A DNA stretch of 64,000 nt. It comes from Cetobacterium sp. 2A (GTDB lineage Bacteria > Fusobacteriota > Fusobacteriia > Fusobacteriales > Fusobacteriaceae). Under the pieces are notes generated by a model that ran no database searches, was not told where the DNA came from, and was given only the letters and a program-made list of their open reading frames with translations. The translations under genes were made by a program, and so were the position numbers. The stretch lies in NCBI RefSeq assembly GCF_014250685.1, contig NZ_JACFAJ010000006.1, positions 186,001 to 250,000 on the forward strand. The letters are read 5' to 3'. Below are positions 50,997 through 60,168 of the stretch, piece after piece; position 1 is the first letter of the stretch, and the number at the start of each line of letters is the position of its first letter.

Positions 50997-52049
50997 TTAG
51001 TTGAAAATTTTATAAACTTCTTCCTGAGTTTTCATGTTTCTAGGTATCTCCATAGCCAATTTCATCATTGGATAAACTAAAACTGCACCTGTACCTTCTC
51101 CTAATCTCATTTTCATATTTAAAAATGGATTTAACTTTAATTCTTTCATCACTAATTTCATTCCTGGTTCTTCACTCATATGTGTTGCAATCATGTATCC
51201 TTTTGTTTTTGGTTCAATCTTTGTTGAAACTAAAGCTGCAACTGCTGAAATAAAACCATCTATTAACATCGGTTTTTTCATTTTTGCCGCTCCAATATAA
51301 AATCCAACCATACATGCAATATCTAATCCGCCTACATGTCTTAATATTTCAAGTGGTGATTTTTCAAATAAATCATATCTCTTGCAACTTGATTCTATCA
51401 CATTTTTCTTTTTTTCTAATCCTTTATCTGAAAGTCCTGCTCCACGCCCAACGACTTTATCTAAATCATCCCTAGTTAAAGCGTAAAGTATTGCTGAACT
51501 TGTTGTTGTATTTCCTATTCCCATCTCTCCATTAGAGAAGAAGTCATACTCTCCAGAAAGTTCCTCCACTAATTCAATCCCATGATTTATGGCCTTTACA
51601 CATTCATCCATTGTCATAGCAGGTTCTACAAAGAAATTTCTAGTTCCATTTCTTACTTTTCTAGAATATAAATTTTCATAATCTCTTGGTATATCTTCTT
51701 TTATACCAATATCTACTAATTTTAAATCTATATCTAAATTTTTACATAAAATTCCAATGGCTGCCATTTTATTTAACATAGTTTCTGAAACTATTTTAGT
51801 ATATTCTACTGGACAAGATGAAACACCCTCTTCCACAATTCCATTGTCTGCAGATGCAATCAGATGACATCCCTTATTTATTTTTTTTAATTCATCTCCT
51901 GTTATTTCAGAAATTTTTATAGCAGTTTCTTCTAAAATTCCTAAACTATCTTGTGGCTTCATTTTTCCATCTAAAATATCTTTACATCTTTTCCCCGCGT
52001 TTATGTCAATTTCATCAATTGCTTTTAAAGACCTCTTTAAGTTATTCAT
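50997..52049 (-). CDS. cobT: Nicotinate-nucleotide--dimethylbenzimidazole phosphoribosyltransferase
   Basis: Activates the lower-ligand base to alpha-ribazole phosphate for cobalamin nucleotide-loop assembly. The 350-residue protein shows ASADNGIVEEGVSSCPVEYT, FSNGEMGIGNTTTSSAILYALT, GGLDIACMVGFYIGA and a C-terminal MRLGEGTGAVLVYPM containing the catalytic Glu. GGGGG precedes the ATG. It is the last cob gene of the cluster. Confidence 0.96.
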   Translation of the reverse strand: MNNLKRSLKAIDEIDINAGKRCKDILDGKMKPQDSLGILEETAIKISEITGDELKKINKGCHLIASADNGIVEEGVSSCPVEYTKIVSETMLNKMAAIGILCKNLDIDLKLVDIGIKEDIPRDYENLYSRKVRNGTRNFFVEPAMTMDECVKAINHGIELVEELSGEYDFFSNGEMGIGNTTTSSAILYALTRDDLDKVVGRGAGLSDKGLEKKKNVIESSCKRYDLFEKSPLEILRHVGGLDIACMVGFYIGAAKMKKPMLIDGFISAVAALVSTKIEPKTKGYMIATHMSEEPGMKLVMKELKLNPFLNMKMRLGEGTGAVLVYPMMKLAMEIPRNMKTQEEVYKIFN

Positions 52050-52050
52050 C

Positions 52051-52638
52051 TTATCCCCCTACATTCAATCCCTTTAAAATTGGAAATCCATTTAAAAACT
52101 CTATAACTACAATTCCACCATTTTCTACACTGAATTTCCAGTAGCTTTCTAACCCTTTTGAAAAATAATAACTTAGTATCACATTTATTATACCCCAATG
52201 TGTGACAACTACAGTAGTTTTTTCAAAATCTATATTCTCTTCTATAAAGTTTACTGCCCTATTTTGAAGGTCATTTACACTCTCACCATTTTCATAGTTG
52301 TAAGTTTCCCATTCCTCTTCACATCTTTTTAATTCATTTGGATACTTAACTTTTAATTCCTCATACTTATACCCCTCAAATATTCCAAAATTAAGTTCTC
52401 TAAGTTTAGAAGAATGTTCAATTTCATATTCTTTATGATTTATTATATTTGCTGTCTCAGATGCTCTTTTTAAATCACTCGTCCAAATTTTGTCATAAGA
52501 TAACTCAGATAATCTTATTCTACTTTTTTCAGCCTGAGATACTCCAACTTTATTTAATGGAGGATCTAAAATTCCAAAATAAACTCCTTTAGCATTTAAC
52601 TCAGTTTCTCCATGTCTAACTAATATTAATTTCCCCAT
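52051..52638 (-). CDS. cobC: Alpha-ribazole phosphatase-like histidine phosphatase
   Basis: A 195-residue member of the phosphoglycerate mutase superfamily with the phospho-His motif LVRHGETELN and a second catalytic His in VVVTHWGIIN. Generic family members act on many phosphates, but its place between cobS and cobT points to dephosphorylation of alpha-ribazole phosphate or cobalamin phosphate. AGGAG precedes the ATG. Confidence 0.88.
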   Translation of the reverse strand: MGKLILVRHGETELNAKGVYFGILDPPLNKVGVSQAEKSRIRLSELSYDKIWTSDLKRASETANIINHKEYEIEHSSKLRELNFGIFEGYKYEELKVKYPNELKRCEEEWETYNYENGESVNDLQNRAVNFIEENIDFEKTTVVVTHWGIINVILSYYFSKGLESYWKFSVENGGIVVIEFLNGFPILKGLNVGG

Positions 52639-52646
52639 TTTTACTC

Positions 52647-53405
52647 CTACATTACATACATTAAAAATAAAGTTATTACAGATGATAGTTCTAAAACTGC
52701 TCCTAAAGTATCTCCTGTTATTCCACCTATTTTTCTTGTCATAAGTTTAGCAAAGTAAACTCCTAAAATCATTATCACAGGAATTGTTAGAACTGCTACC
52801 ATATTTGGCATAAAATACTTGCTCATTAAAAATGCATATCCAACAGTTAAAACAGTAGATATTAAAACATCCTTCGCTTTCGTATTATCTACAAAAGTTT
52901 TTCCCATTCCAGTTGATCTAGCATACGGTGCTACTCCACAATTTACTACACTATTCAGTCTTGAAATAACTGGTACTATTGCCATTATAATCCCCTGATT
53001 AACTCCTAAAAGTTTAGAAGTTTCAACTAAAAGAGCTATTTTAAAAACAAAGTAAAGGATTAAAACTAATCCACCATTAGTTCCAAGTCTTGAATCTTTC
53101 ATTATTTCTAACATTTTTTGTTTACTTCTGTAACTGAAAATTCCATCAAAAGTATCTGCTAATCCATCTAAGTGAAGTCCACCTGTTAAAACAACATCCA
53201 CTGTCACTAAAATTATGGCCATGATAACACTTGAAGGTATTATAGGAAGCAGTAAACTATATACTCCAAAAATAATTGCTCCTATAACCATCCCAACAAC
53301 TGGGTACCATTTCATACTTTTCCCAAGAGCTTGAGAGTCAAATTTTGGTTCACCTGGAATTGGTAACCTTGTCATAAATTTAAAAAGTAATATTAATCCA
53401 TTCAT
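52647..53405 (-). CDS. cobS: Adenosylcobinamide-GDP ribazoletransferase
   Basis: An inner-membrane enzyme joining adenosylcobinamide-GDP to alpha-ribazole. The 252-residue polytopic protein has the family start LLLFKFMTRLPIP and the catalytic GGLHLDGLADTFDGIFSYRSK-type segment with its Asp residues. A late GGITGDTLGAVLELSSV completes the match. GGAGG precedes the ATG. Confidence 0.95.
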   Translation of the reverse strand: MNGLILLFKFMTRLPIPGEPKFDSQALGKSMKWYPVVGMVIGAIIFGVYSLLLPIIPSSVIMAIILVTVDVVLTGGLHLDGLADTFDGIFSYRSKQKMLEIMKDSRLGTNGGLVLILYFVFKIALLVETSKLLGVNQGIIMAIVPVISRLNSVVNCGVAPYARSTGMGKTFVDNTKAKDVLISTVLTVGYAFLMSKYFMPNMVAVLTIPVIMILGVYFAKLMTRKIGGITGDTLGAVLELSSVITLFLMYVM

Positions 53406-53427
53406 CTTGTAATTCCTCCAAATATTT

Positions 53428-53988
53428 CTATTTTAATTTTACTGAGATACCTGAAACTAATAAATATGCTTCATCAGCTTCTTTAGCAACCAATTGATTC
53501 ATTCTTCCACAAATATCTCTAAAATATCTACCAAGAGCATAAGGAGGAACTATTCCCATTCCAATTTCATTTGAAACAACAACTAACTCATGATTACTTC
53601 TTTTTATAAATTGTATAAAATTTTCTACTTCTTTTTTTATTACATTTTCTATCTCTTGAACCTTATCCTGAGTGACAGTATCCCAATCAATATTTTCTTC
53701 CATTATCATCATATTGCTAACCATATTAGTTAGACAATCTAAAAGTATTACACTTTCAGAGTCTGAAATATCTTGTAATTTTTCAGGTAAATTTTTATAA
53801 GATTCAATAGTTGTCCACTCTTCTCCTCTTTGAACTTTATGTTTATCAACTCTAGATTGAGTTTCTGCATCAAAAATTATTGAAGTAGCTATATAAACTC
53901 TTTTCTTTTCAGTATTAAAAACTATTTCTTCAGCATAAGAGCTTTTCCCACTTCTAGCTCCTCCTGTTACATATACTATTCTTCCCAA
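53428..53988 (-). CDS. cobU: Adenosylcobinamide kinase / guanylyltransferase
   Basis: Phosphorylates adenosylcobinamide and attaches GMP. The protein has the P-loop VTGGARSGKSSYAEE and the guanylylated His in DKHKVQRGEEW, with LLDCLTNM and VSNEIGMGIVPPYALGRYFRDICG downstream. I favour TTG 53988 (MGRIVYVTGG, 186 residues), as GGGGGA precedes it. The ATG at 54000 lacks a ribosome site and would itself contain those bases. It heads cobU-cobS-cobC-cobT. The leader is too short for a cobalamin riboswitch. Confidence 0.93.
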   Translation of the reverse strand: MGRIVYVTGGARSGKSSYAEEIVFNTEKKRVYIATSIIFDAETQSRVDKHKVQRGEEWTTIESYKNLPEKLQDISDSESVILLDCLTNMVSNMMIMEENIDWDTVTQDKVQEIENVIKKEVENFIQFIKRSNHELVVVSNEIGMGIVPPYALGRYFRDICGRMNQLVAKEADEAYLLVSGISVKLK

Positions 53989-54018
53989 TTTTTCCCCCAT
54001 ATTTCTTATTTTCTACTA

Positions 54019-54047
54019 ATTATATCACTATCTTATTTAATTATCAA
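54019..54047 (-). promoter_or_regulatory. Promoter of the cob operon
   Basis: On the minus strand, TTGATA (54042-54047), a 17-base spacer and TATAAT (54019-54024). The implied transcript starts about 25 bases before the cobU start. Confidence 0.75.
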
Positions 54048-54082
54048 TAAAAATACCCCCCTCAAAACCATGAGGAGGGTAT
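54044..54082 (-). terminator. Terminator of hpf
   Basis: A GC-rich stem of about 12 base pairs (54053-54064 with 54071-54082) and a 6-base loop, with T residues following on the minus strand. Its T tail overlaps the -35 box of the cob promoter. Confidence 0.8.
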
Positions 54083-54092
54083 CATATTATTT

Positions 54093-54647
54093 CTATCTAA
54101 TTTCGGGTTCTATATGTCCATAATCCCCGTTTCTTTTCTTATAAACTACATTCATAGTTCCTGTTTCTGCGTTAGTGAAAACATAAAAATCTTTTTCAAG
54201 TGTTTCTAATTGAAGTATAGCTTCCTCTAAATCCATAGGTCTTGGATCAAGCGAAATATTTACAACATTTTTCACACTTTCCATTGTTATCACTTCATTT
54301 TCTTCATTATATACAATTTTCTTCTCTGCTTTTGGAAGTGTATGTCTGTCATCTCTTAACTTTTCTTTATGCTTAGTAATTTGTTTTTGAAGAATCTCTT
54401 CAACTCTATCTATTGCCGCATATAAATCAGGTTCCGTTGCAACCCCTTTAATTATATTTCCATTTATATGAGCTCTAGCTTCAGCAGTTTGAATCGGACC
54501 AGTCTTAGTCTTAACAGCTGATAATTTTACTCTTATTTCCATAAGGTTATCAAAATGCTTTTCCATTTTTGATAGTTTTGTTTCTGCATAGTTTTTTATA
54601 GCTTCTGTTATTACAAAGTTTTTCCCAGCCTCAAAAGTAATTTTCAT
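54093..54647 (-). CDS. hpf: Ribosome hibernation promoting factor, long form
   Basis: Dimerises 70S ribosomes to 100S in stationary phase. The 184-residue protein has the N-terminal S30AE domain (MKITFEAGKNFVITEAIKNYAETKLSKMEKHF) and the C-terminal dimerisation domain (PMDLEEAILQLETLEKDFYVFTNAETG) that marks the long form. ATG 54647 lies eight bases after AAGGAG. It is monocistronic, with a promoter inside the end of lolD. Confidence 0.96.
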   Translation of the reverse strand: MKITFEAGKNFVITEAIKNYAETKLSKMEKHFDNLMEIRVKLSAVKTKTGPIQTAEARAHINGNIIKGVATEPDLYAAIDRVEEILQKQITKHKEKLRDDRHTLPKAEKKIVYNEENEVITMESVKNVVNISLDPRPMDLEEAILQLETLEKDFYVFTNAETGTMNVVYKKRNGDYGHIEPEIR

Positions 54648-54701
54648 AGTGACCACTCCTTTTAAACTTAACTATACTTCCTTATTTTGTGTTATACCTC
54701 T

Positions 54702-54729
54702 ATTATAGCTTATTCTCATCATAATTCAA
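54702..54729 (-). promoter_or_regulatory. Candidate promoter of hpf
   Basis: On the minus strand, TTGAAT (54724-54729), a 16-base spacer and TATAAT (54702-54707). The -10 overlaps the lolD stop codon. Confidence 0.5.
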
Positions 54730-55401
54730 TACCCCTTTTTTTAAAAATAATTTTTTATCAGATATATTGGATAATTCTTTTGAATGTGTTACGACTATAA
54801 TAGTTTGATTCTTCTCTTTATTTATTCTCTTTAAAATAGTGTGGATTTTTTCACTCGTCTCTTCATCAAGATTTCCAGTTGGTTCATCCATAAGAAGTAT
54901 TTTTGGAGAATTCATAAGAGCCCTTGCAATTGCCACCCTTTGCTTCTCACCTCCAGATAACTGCATCGGCTTATGGTTTATTCTATCTTTAAGTTCCATT
55001 TCCTCTAATAATTTATATGCTCTTTCTTTTATCTTTTCTTTTTCTTTATAATTTCCTACTAATGCTGGTAACATAACGTTTTCAATAGCTGTAAACTCTG
55101 ATAATAAATAATGGAATTGAAATACAAAACCTAACATTTCATTTTTTATTTTATCAAGTTCTTTATCTTTTAAAAATTCAACTTCTTTTCCATCTATAAA
55201 TATTTTACCTGAATCTGGTTTATCTAACATTCCAATTAAGTTTAATAAAGTTGATTTTCCTGATCCAGATTTCCCAAGAATCGAAATAAATTCTCCCTCT
55301 TGAATTTCTAAATCTAAATCTCTAATTATATGTAAGTTTTCTACACTCTCTTTGTATTTTTTATTTAATTTTTCTAATTTCAGTATTATCTTTCTACTCA
55401 T
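54703..55401 (-). CDS. lolD: ABC transporter ATPase, LolD/MacB type
   Basis: A 232-residue ATPase with Walker [19 protein letters not shown]-loop [21 protein letters not shown], signature [15 protein letters not shown] and Walker [13 protein letters not shown]. The Q-loop and GNLDEETS stretch place it with LolD. Its start overlaps the permease gene by eight bases, so the two form one transporter. In Gram-negatives this complex releases lipoproteins toward the outer membrane, which fits the KdsC evidence for an outer membrane. Confidence 0.85.
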   Translation of the reverse strand: MSRKIILKLEKLNKKYKESVENLHIIRDLDLEIQEGEFISILGKSGSGKSTLLNLIGMLDKPDSGKIFIDGKEVEFLKDKELDKIKNEMLGFVFQFHYLLSEFTAIENVMLPALVGNYKEKEKIKERAYKLLEEMELKDRINHKPMQLSGGEKQRVAIARALMNSPKILLMDEPTGNLDEETSEKIHTILKRINKEKNQTIIVVTHSKELSNISDKKLFLKKGVLNYDENKL

Positions 55402-56557
55402 ATCTTAAAGCCTCCACAGTTTCCATCTTTCCTGCTCTATACGCTGGGAAAATACTGGATAAAAATATTATTAATAAATTTGCTAGAACAATTATAGACA
55501 CTTCTTTTAACGATATTTCTACTGGTACTTTTGTAAGGTAATAAATACTTGTTACTTGAGCTATAGAATAATTCTTTATATACCAAAGCATTGAAAGAGC
55601 AACTATTTCACCTAATATTATTCCAAATCCTCCAAGAGTTAATCCTTGGATAAGAAAGATTTTCATAATACTATTCTTAGAAATTCCCATAGATCTCATT
55701 ATTCCAATTTCTTTTATTTTTTCTCTGACTAACATATTTAATATTACCCAAACGACAAATCCTGCTATTATTACTATCAGTGAAAACACTAAAATCATAA
55801 CTGTTTTTTCTAAGGCTAAGGCAGATAATAAATTTCTATTTAACTCTCCCCACGTTCTATTAAAAAGTCCAGTTCTTTTATATATTTCTCTCGAGATTTC
55901 ATCCGCTTTATATGGATTATCTAACATAACATCTATAGAGTTAGCACTTTCTCCTGAGTAAGTTATATACTGAGCTGTCCTTATTGGAATCATTACTAAA
56001 TTTGTATCATAATCATAATATCCACTTTGGAATGCTCCTTCTATTTTTAGCTTTAATTCTTTTCCATCTGCAGAAACTAAGATAATTTCATCTCCAATTT
56101 CAGCACCCATCTTTTTCAAGAGTTCTTTTCCAATTAACATTGATTTATTATCTTTTGGATCTATTTTTCCTTCAACTATTTTTTTATCTAAATCCATTGC
56201 TTTTTGGGCCGCTTCCAAATCAAAGCCTTCTACTTTAACCCCTGAAACATAGTCTCCAAAGGGTCCTTTGTATTTTATTATTCCTTGTGTTGATATTTTT
56301 GGTACGGCACCTTTAACTCCTGGTATTTTTTCTATTTCATTTTTAACTTCATTATAATCTTTTATTTCCCCTCTTCCTAAAACAAGGACATGACTTGTTA
56401 TAGATAAGATACTATCTATCATATTTCTATCTAGACCATTGGCTATTCCAATCGATACAGTTAAAACTATAACCCCTATGGCTACACCTATAGTCGCTAT
56501 AAAACTTTGTCTTTTTTTCTCCAAAATATGTTTCTTTGCTATGAAAAACTCTAACAT
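55394..56557 (-). CDS. lolE: ABC transporter permease, LolE/LolC (FtsX-MacB) type
   Basis: A 387-residue permease with the typical four-helix layout. An N-terminal helix ([22 protein letters not shown]) is followed by a periplasmic domain of about 200 residues and three C-terminal helices. The cytoplasmic coupling loop [27 protein letters not shown] is diagnostic of the LolCE/FtsX family. There is one permease here instead of a LolC-LolE pair, so the complex may be a homodimer. Other MacB-type exporters are an alternative. Confidence 0.83.
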   Translation of the reverse strand: MLEFFIAKKHILEKKRQSFIATIGVAIGVIVLTVSIGIANGLDRNMIDSILSITSHVLVLGRGEIKDYNEVKNEIEKIPGVKGAVPKISTQGIIKYKGPFGDYVSGVKVEGFDLEAAQKAMDLDKKIVEGKIDPKDNKSMLIGKELLKKMGAEIGDEIILVSADGKELKLKIEGAFQSGYYDYDTNLVMIPIRTAQYITYSGESANSIDVMLDNPYKADEISREIYKRTGLFNRTWGELNRNLLSALALEKTVMILVFSLIVIIAGFVVWVILNMLVREKIKEIGIMRSMGISKNSIMKIFLIQGLTLGGFGIILGEIVALSMLWYIKNYSIAQVTSIYYLTKVPVEISLKEVSIIVLANLLIIFLSSIFPAYRAGKMETVEALRYE

Positions 56558-56581
56558 TTTCTCTCCTTATAATTAGAAATT

Positions 56582-58498
56582 TTAATTAAAAAGTGTTTTT
56601 ACAAGAATATCTTTTAACTCATCAATATCTAGTTTTAAATTCAACTCTTTTTTTAACTCTTCCAATCTATTTTTTTGTAAATATTTTTCGTCTACAATAT
56701 TTTCTGCTCTTAAAATCTCTAAATCTTCTTCTGAAAAACTATTTATCACATTTAGAAATTTTTCTCCATAATTTTTAAACTTCTGATTTCCAATCCCTCT
56801 AATCTTTAACATGTCCCATCTATTTTTAGGTTTTTTTTCAGCTAACTCCATCAAAGTTAAGTCAGAAAAAATTATATATGGAGCTACTCCTTCATTTGTA
56901 GCAATATCTTTTCTCAAGTTATTTAAACTTTCAAATAATGAATCTTCATAGTAATCAAATGTAACGGATTCATTTATTCTTCTGAAAACTCCCTCATTAT
57001 CTTTTAAAACTTCATAAGATTTTTTATTTAATTTTAATATTGGAAAACTTCCAGCACTTTGATCTAAAAAATGTTCTGAAATAAGGTAGTTGATAAATTC
57101 TTCTAACCATTCTCTATCTCTATTTTTCATTATTCCGAAAGTGGAAAGTTTAAAATACTCTTTTCTTTCTATTTTTGTATCCATTTTTCCAGTAAGAATA
57201 TTAGTTAAAGCACTTACTCCTATACTCTCTTTAGTTCTTCCTATACATGAAAATATCTTTTGAGCATCCAATGTTAAATTTTCTACATCTTTTAAATTTT
57301 TACAATTCCCACAGTTTCCACAATAATTTTTTATTCTTCTCTCTCCAAAATATTTTAAAATGTACTCTCTGTAACAGCTTTCTAAAAAAACATAATTTAA
57401 AATTTCATCTAATTTTTTTCTTTTTCCACGTTTTAAAGAATCTGTAGTTCCTTCACTATTGTCAATTAGAAACTCTTGAGTAGCTAAATCTTCTTCATAA
57501 TATAATAAAATTGCTTCCCCAGGAGCACCGTCTCTTCCAGCTCTTCCAGCCTCTTGATAATAACTTTCTAAATCCTTTGGTATATTTCTATGTATAACAT
57601 ATCTAACGTTTGACTTATCAATTCCCATCCCAAAGGCATTCGTGGCAACCATTATTCTAATTTCATCATTTAAAAATTTTTCTTGAAATTCTTTTCTCTC
57701 TTTTTCATTTAATCCTGCATGATATTTCGCAACACTAAATCCTTTTAAAAGTAAATAAGCATATAAATTATCAACTTCTTTTCTTGTAGATGCGTAGATA
57801 ATACCCGATTTTTTTATATTTCTTTCTATATACTTTACTATATATGCTTCCGGAACTACTCCTTTTTCGACTCTAAAAGTTAAATTTTCTCTATCAAATC
57901 CATCTACATAAACGGCAGTATTTTTCATTCCAAGTCTTTCAATTATATCTTCTCTTACTTTTGGAGTTGCTGTTGCTGTTAATGCAAGTAATTGAATTCT
58001 TTTTTCCATTTTTTCCATAAATTTTGGAATTTCTAAATAACTCTTTCTAAAATCATGTCCCCACTGCGATATGCAGTGTGCCTCATCGACTGCTATCAAT
58101 GATACATCAACTGTTTTTATAAACTCAATAAATTTTTCATTTACAATTCTTTCTGGAGCCAAATATAATATCTTAATCTTTTTACTTCTTATACCTCTTA
58201 TAATTTGTATATACTCATCCTTTGAAAGAGTTGAATTAATAAATCCAGCCTCCATTCCCAGTACCTTCAAAGCATCTACTTGGTCTTTCATTAAAGAAAT
58301 TAATGGAGATATAACTATAGTTAATCCTTTACTCAATAAAGATGGTATCTGATAACAAATCGATTTTCCAGCTCCTGTAGACATTATTCCTAAAGTATCT
58401 TTTCCATTAATTACACTTTCAATTATATTTTTTTGCCCTTTTCTAAACTCACTATATCCATATATTTCTTTTAACAACCTTTTTGCTTTATCCATCAT
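56582..58498 (-). CDS. recQ: ATP-dependent DNA helicase RecQ
   Basis: A 638-residue superfamily 2 helicase: motif 0/I (FRKGQKNIIESVINGKDTLGIMSTGAGKS), DEAH box VDEAHCISQWGHDFR and motif VI YYQEAGRAGRDG. Zinc-binding cysteines in ESCYREYILKYFGE and CGNCGNCKN follow, then an RQC winged helix. An HRDC domain closes it (LTLMELAEKKPKNRWDMLKIRGIG). It acts in recombination and fork repair. It is transcribed divergently from mnmH. Confidence 0.95.
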   Translation of the reverse strand: MMDKAKRLLKEIYGYSEFRKGQKNIIESVINGKDTLGIMSTGAGKSICYQIPSLLSKGLTIVISPLISLMKDQVDALKVLGMEAGFINSTLSKDEYIQIIRGIRSKKIKILYLAPERIVNEKFIEFIKTVDVSLIAVDEAHCISQWGHDFRKSYLEIPKFMEKMEKRIQLLALTATATPKVREDIIERLGMKNTAVYVDGFDRENLTFRVEKGVVPEAYIVKYIERNIKKSGIIYASTRKEVDNLYAYLLLKGFSVAKYHAGLNEKERKEFQEKFLNDEIRIMVATNAFGMGIDKSNVRYVIHRNIPKDLESYYQEAGRAGRDGAPGEAILLYYEEDLATQEFLIDNSEGTTDSLKRGKRKKLDEILNYVFLESCYREYILKYFGERRIKNYCGNCGNCKNLKDVENLTLDAQKIFSCIGRTKESIGVSALTNILTGKMDTKIERKEYFKLSTFGIMKNRDREWLEEFINYLISEHFLDQSAGSFPILKLNKKSYEVLKDNEGVFRRINESVTFDYYEDSLFESLNNLRKDIATNEGVAPYIIFSDLTLMELAEKKPKNRWDMLKIRGIGNQKFKNYGEKFLNVINSFSEEDLEILRAENIVDEKYLQKNRLEELKKELNLKLDIDELKDILVKTLFN

Positions 58499-58613
58499 AT
58501 CGTTAACTTCCTAATTTTTTATTTAAATTTTATCATATTTATATATTTTATATTCATTTTTTTTTATTTTAGTAGTAAAATATATACAAATATCTTTTTT
58601 TTGTGGAGGACAA

Positions 58614-59027
58614 ATGAATCTTATTAATTTTGAAAGATTACTTAAGGAAAAAAATTATACCTTAATTGATGTTAGAACTCCTAAAGAGTTTGCCGAAGAA
58701 TCTATTCCAGGAGCTATTAATGTTCCTTTACTTTTAGATGACGAAAGAGTTGATGTTGGAACTGCTTATAAGCAAATATCTCCTGAGAAAGCTAAAGAAT
58801 TAGGAATTCAAGCTATTGCTAAAAGACTACCTGATATGTTTAAAGAAATCCAAGCTCTTTCTTCTAATGGAAGACTTGTTTTTTACTGTGCTAGAGGTGG
58901 AATGCGTAGTGGTTCTGTAGCTGCACTTTTTTCTGTGCTTGGATACAACTGCTGGAAATTAGAAGGTGGATACAAAGCTTACCGTTCATTTGTTTTGGAA
59001 AATATTCCAAAACAAATGAAGGAGTAA
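58614..59027 (+). CDS. mnmH: tRNA 2-selenouridine synthase MnmH, N-terminal rhodanese part (frameshifted gene)
   Basis: A 137-residue frame holding the complete rhodanese domain of MnmH/SelU, with the catalytic Cys92 in YCARGGMRSG and the LEGGYKAYR segment that normally leads into the P-loop domain. MnmH swaps sulfur for selenium in the wobble 2-thiouridine of tRNA Lys, Glu and Gln using selenophosphate. The frame stops at TAA 59025-59027 inside what should be the linker, and the rest of the enzyme continues in the -1 frame. GGAGG precedes the ATG. A free rhodanese is formally possible, but the continuation shows a single interrupted gene. Confidence 0.88.
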   Translation: MNLINFERLLKEKNYTLIDVRTPKEFAEESIPGAINVPLLLDDERVDVGTAYKQISPEKAKELGIQAIAKRLPDMFKEIQALSSNGRLVFYCARGGMRSGSVAALFSVLGYNCWKLEGGYKAYRSFVLENIPKQMKE

Positions 59028-59647
59028 AATATATTATTTTACATGGAAAAACAGGAATAGGAAAAACTAGAGTTTTACAAAAGTTAGATGCACTAGGTTA
59101 TAGTGTTTTAGATTTAGAAAAGATGGCAGATCATAAAGGTTCTTTCTTTGGAGCTCTTTGTGAATCAAGACCTCAAAGTCAAAAAAGATTTGAATCTTTA
59201 GTATTTCATTTTTTACAAGAAAATAAACCAGAATATGTTTTAGCTGAAAGTGAAAGTAAAAGAATTGGAAATGTTTATGTTCCCGAATCTATATTTGAGT
59301 CTTTATCCGGCGGAAGACATCTGGCATTAGAGACTACAATAGAAGAAAGAGTTAAAATAATTATGGATGATTATTCAGAAGCTTCAGATGAGGATATGAA
59401 AAATTGTATTGAAAAGGTCGGAAGATATGCTGATAAAAAAGATTTTAATGAATATCTGAATCTTTTTAACGAAGGAAAATTACCCGAACTAGCAAAAATT
59501 CTAATGTTAAAATATTATGATCCACTATATCAAAAAAGTATTGATAAGTATGACTACGACGCTGAAATTAATTATGAAAATTTAGATGAAGCTGTAGAAA
59601 AAATTGAGAAATATCTGAATAGCCAGAATATTTTTCCAAAATTATAA
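59015..59647 (+). pseudogene. mnmH: MnmH C-terminal P-loop part, out of frame with its N-terminal part
   Basis: Continues MnmH in the -1 frame. NEGVKYIILHGKTGIGKTRVL (with the Walker A) overlaps the stop of the first part, then LDLEKMADHKGSFFGAL and the rest of the domain run to TAA at 59647. The first ATG is 59123, after the P-loop, so normal initiation would miss the nucleotide site. Adding one A to the AAAA run at 59009-59012 would fuse both parts into about 344 residues. It may be a sequencing or assembly error, a real mutation, or slippage at that run. Confidence 0.8.
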
Positions 59648-59655
59648 AAATAAAA

Positions 59656-59677
59656 TTGGGAGCTATCCCTTTTTTAT
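59656..59677 (+). terminator. Terminator of mnmH
   Basis: A short GGGA/TCCC stem (59658-59669) extended by weak A-T pairs and followed by six T residues. Confidence 0.55.
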
Positions 59678-59696
59678 TTTTCCAAAAAATAAAAAA

Positions 59697-59814
59697 GCTT
59701 GGCAACTACTTATCCTCCCAGGGGGCTGCCCCCCAAGTACTTTCAGCGTTTACGAGCTTAACTTCCAGGTTCGAAATGTGACTGGGTGTACCCTCGTAGC
59801 TATCGTTACCAAGC
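59697..59814 (-). rRNA. rrf: 5S ribosomal RNA, solitary copy
   Basis: A 118-base 5S rRNA. The ends GCTTGG and CCAAGC pair as helix I. The conserved stretch CCTGGAAGTTAAGCTC and the loop containing CGAAC are present. A T run follows the 3' end and, with helix I, can terminate. No 16S, 23S or spacer tRNA is adjacent: upstream is a protein gene, downstream is mnmH. It has its own consensus promoter. Confidence 0.95.
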
Positions 59815-59820
59815 TTAATT

Positions 59821-59849
59821 ATAATACCATTTTATTTATCTTTTGTCAA
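59821..59849 (-). promoter_or_regulatory. Promoter of the solitary 5S rRNA gene
   Basis: On the minus strand, TTGACA (59844-59849), a 17-base spacer and TATTAT (59821-59826). The start of transcription would fall at the first base of 5S. The -35 box and part of the spacer are inside the last codons of the upstream protein gene. Confidence 0.85.
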
Positions 59850-60134
59850 TATATCTTTTCCATATTTTTCTTTAGCATGCTCATCCATAACTCTTTCGAT
59901 AACTGTCATCATTTTTTTCTGAACATGATCATATCCTACATCCTTAACATGAGGAAGAATACACTTAGAACAATCCTTTACTCCACCTGCTGTATAGTGG
60001 ATATTTCCTCCACAATCTTTTCCTAACATATATAACGGACAATAACAAAAAAGACAATTAAAATCTTCTTCATTCTTCATTTCATGACAAGGAAAAAACT
60101 CACATTGTCTATTTTGATTAAACTTATAATTCAT
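59832..60134 (-). CDS. Cysteine-rich small-domain protein (zf-like, COG2158)
   Basis: A 100-residue protein packed with cysteines in a Zn-finger-like pattern: CEFFPCH, NCLFCYCPLY, DCGGN and DCSKCILPH. This matches the cysteine-rich small domain family, often found beside or fused to cobalamin genes; its function is unknown. ATG 60134 follows AAGGGGG; an upstream ATG (60155) would contain that site. It is 34 bases behind the YqhQ-like gene, 5.8 kb from the cob operon. Confidence 0.8.
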   Translation of the reverse strand: MNYKFNQNRQCEFFPCHEMKNEEDFNCLFCYCPLYMLGKDCGGNIHYTAGGVKDCSKCILPHVKDVGYDHVQKKMMTVIERVMDEHAKEKYGKDILTKDK

Positions 60135-60168
60135 ATTCACTGCCCCCTTATGCATCTATAATCTTAAA

